Source: Syntrophomonadaceae bacterium
GTDB taxonomy: Bacteria; Bacillota; Dethiobacteria; DTU022
Direction of reading: 5' to 3'
Length of the DNA stretch: 7,413 bases
Assembly: GCA_007129055.1 (NCBI GenBank)
Contig: SKWE01000030.1
Span: 1-7,413, forward strand
Positions 6,402 to 7,413 of this stretch are shown one piece after another. Every line of letters begins with the position of its first letter. The stretch's first letter is position 1. The notes under the pieces are model-generated. The model had not been told where the DNA came from. It saw only the letters and a list, made by a program, of their open reading frames with translations, and made no database searches. Both the position numbers and the translations under genes were made by a program.

Positions 6402-7085
6402 ATGACTACCTTTACTTCTGAACAGAGTGCCCGCCGCGAGAAAACGCTATTAACGGCCTTGCTGCTTAGCATGTGGGCGCCTCTGGCCACTGGTTTTGCA
6501 GTTGTCATGAGCACCTCTACAACGCAACTTGCAGATTTTATTCGCCGTTCAGTTGAATTAGTTGCACTTTTTGTGTCATGGTGGATGTTTCGTTACATAA
6601 ACCGAAATAGAGATATAGACCGGATTAAAAAAGCAAAGATGGAACTGGTAACCGGCATCTGTGTTTCTGTTGCGCTGTTTATTTCTGCACTGGTTATGCT
6701 TATTATAGCGTTTTCCCGCACTACTGATTTTGAGCCTGGAGGAAATGTATATCCTGGCCTTGTAATAGCAGTTTTAGGGTTCATAACTAATACGTGGTTT
6801 TGGAGACGTTATACCAAATTGAACCGTGAGCAGTACAGCTCAATTATTGATTCCCAGGGCCAACTTTATAGAGCCAAAGCTTTTGTGGATCTCTGTGTGA
6901 TAGCTGCCCTGTCTACTGTCTTAGTTATCCCCTCCCATCCCGTATCTTGGTACACTGACCTGATCGGTTCAGTAGTCTTAGCTTGTTACCTCTTGTGGAG
7001 CAGCTTTAAAGCTGCTCAAAAAGCTATACTAATATTCTCCGACGGCAGCCGAAAGTATATTTCGGGAGATGAAGGCTACAAGTAG
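6402..7085 (+). CDS. CDF-like six-helix membrane protein, metal site apparently lost
   Basis: The 227-residue product has about six hydrophobic helices (16-36, 44-65, 80-104, 112-134, 155-177, 183-205) arranged like the membrane domain of cation diffusion facilitators, which export zinc and related metals. Supporting similarities are LADFIRRSVEL (43-53), comparable to the CDF TM2 pattern LAD-x-x-H-x-x-x-D; a polar loop before TM5; and WYTDLIGSVVLACYLLWSSF (183-202), comparable to the W-x-D-x-x-x-x TM6 start. The expected TM2 His and Asp appear as R48 and E52. In TM5 a lysine (K159) sits where the metal-binding aspartate is expected. The cytoplasmic C-terminal domain is almost absent. It therefore probably does not move zinc by the usual mechanism; the family link is an inference. 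ATG 6402 follows the kinase-like stop by one base, with GGGGTGG just upstream, so the pair is co-transcribed. Confidence 0.55.
   Translation: MTTFTSEQSARREKTLLTALLLSMWAPLATGFAVVMSTSTTQLADFIRRSVELVALFVSWWMFRYINRNRDIDRIKKAKMELVTGICVSVALFISALVMLIIAFSRTTDFEPGGNVYPGLVIAVLGFITNTWFWRRYTKLNREQYSSIIDSQGQLYRAKAFVDLCVIAALSTVLVIPSHPVSWYTDLIGSVVLACYLLWSSFKAAQKAILIFSDGSRKYISGDEGYK
6998..7017. repeat. Perfect 20-bp palindrome within the CDF-like gene
   Basis: The sequence GAGCAGCTTT followed by AAAGCTGCTC is its own exact reverse complement. As RNA it forms an 8-bp stem with a TTAA loop, near the 3' end of the coding sequence (residues SSFKAA). It is followed by AAAAAGC rather than a T-run on the + strand, so it is not an intrinsic terminator. 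A protein-binding site or an mRNA-stability hairpin is possible; chance cannot be excluded. Confidence 0.7.
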
Positions 7086-7134
7086 CTTGAAGTTGGTACT
7101 GAATTTGAATCGCAAACACTGTATTTTTAATAGA

Positions 7135-7165
7135 TTGTTAGCAAAGATGCATTGATAAATATAAT
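7135..7165 (+). promoter_or_regulatory. Weak additional promoter candidate upstream of rplM
   Basis: A perfect TATAAT occurs at 7160-7165. The best upstream partners are TTAGCA (7138-7143, 16-base spacing, 4/6 match) or TTGTTA (7135-7140, 19-base spacing, 4/6 match). It would give a leader of about 120 bases for rplM. The A+T-rich context makes a chance match likely; the site at 7220-7248 is much better. Confidence 0.25.
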
Positions 7166-7219
7166 ACAGACATGCTTAAAATAATTAATTAAAAAAGCTA
7201 AAATACAGCCTATATCAGC

Positions 7220-7248
7220 TTGACAGGGGTTGTAGGGTGTATTAGAAT
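7220..7248 (+). promoter_or_regulatory. Strong sigma-A-type promoter of rplM
   Basis: TTGACA (7220-7225, 6/6) and TAGAAT (7243-7248, 5/6) are separated by 17 bases. Transcription would start near 7255, leaving a short leader of about 40 bases before the rplM ATG. That is too short for a large autoregulatory ribosomal-protein leader. It gives rplM an independent promoter downstream of the inserted genes. Confidence 0.8.
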
Positions 7249-7294
7249 ATAGGTTGTGGCTTTATTGGATTGAGGGTAAAAGGAGAGGGTAGGA

Positions 7295-7413
7295 ATGAAC
7301 ACTACATACATGGCTAAGCCTCAGGAAGTTAAACGCAGCTGGTATGTTATTGATGCAGCGGGTCGCCCGCTGGGCAGGGTAGCAACTGAGGTTGCAAGAC
7401 TCCTGAGAGGCAA
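7295..7413 (+). CDS. rplM: Large ribosomal subunit protein uL13 (partial, 5' end)
   Basis: The window ends after 39 full codons plus two bases of this gene. The visible N-terminus includes the L13 pattern KRSWYVIDAAGRPLGRVAT (residues 13-31) followed by EVARLLRG, which is typical of bacterial L13, an early-assembly protein of the 50S subunit. The ATG at 7295 has AAGGAG (7280-7285) nine bases upstream. A second in-frame ATG at codon 6 (MAKPQEV) is closer to the shortest family starts but lacks a well-placed ribosome binding site. rpsI would be expected immediately downstream, outside the window. In many Firmicutes this gene directly follows truA, so its placement here marks the right border of the accessory segment. 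Confidence 0.95.
   Translation, partial: MNTTYMAKPQEVKRSWYVIDAAGRPLGRVATEVARLLRG

Noticed and set aside
7174..7198. A+T-rich palindromic stretch around AATTAATT as a terminator for the CDF-like gene
   Set aside because: The possible stem has only a few G-C pairs at its base and no T-run follows, so it is not a credible intrinsic terminator.
7119..7208. Inverted repeat CTGTATTTT / AAAATACAG separated by about 72 bases
   Set aside because: Both arms are A+T-rich in an A+T-rich spacer, and the distance is long; a 9-base match of this kind is expected by chance.
1..7413. CRISPR array, tRNA, rRNA, integrase or transposase genes
   Set aside because: No regularly spaced repeats, no tRNA-like cloverleaf and no recombinase or transposase motifs were seen on either strand.

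Overview
This window comes from the chromosome of a low-to-moderate G+C Gram-positive bacterium, most likely a member of the Clostridia. The evidence is the gene order rplQ - ecfA1 - ecfA2 - ecfT - truA ... rplM, which is the downstream end of the ribosomal-protein superoperon in Firmicutes. AGGAG-type ribosome binding sites, consensus sigma-A-like promoters and a secreted protein with a type I-like dockerin agree with this. The sequence does not allow a species or genus call.

Region 1 (1-3606, + strand) is a compact housekeeping operon. It encodes ribosomal protein L17, the two ATPases and the transmembrane coupling protein of the group II ECF vitamin/micronutrient transporter, and tRNA pseudouridine synthase A. 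The genes overlap or nearly touch, which suggests translational coupling. No substrate-binding S component is present, as expected when one energising module serves S components encoded elsewhere. A perfect 12-bp hairpin lies just inside ecfA1. The operon ends at a hairpin that overlaps the truA stop codon.

Region 2 (3607-7294) looks like accessory DNA placed between truA and rplM, which are adjacent in many Firmicutes. It holds three genes. A convergent minus-strand gene encodes a secreted PHP-domain metallohydrolase ending in a dockerin, so it is probably tethered to a cohesin-bearing scaffold or the cell surface. After a roughly 420-bp intergenic region with a structured G+C-rich element and a near-consensus promoter comes a two-gene + strand operon. 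Its first gene encodes a polyprenol/dolichol/phytol-kinase-like integral membrane protein. Its second encodes a six-helix membrane protein with the outline of a cation diffusion facilitator whose metal-site residues do not appear to be conserved.

Region 3 (7086-7413) holds a strong promoter and the start of rplM (ribosomal protein L13), which runs off the window. The separate promoter means rplM expression need not depend on read-through from the inserted genes.

The most interesting candidates are the kinase-like/degenerate-CDF gene pair, the dockerin-bearing PHP enzyme, and the unexplained hairpins at 416-442 and 6998-7017. Nothing here proves a new system. The membrane gene pair is the best candidate for an undescribed one.
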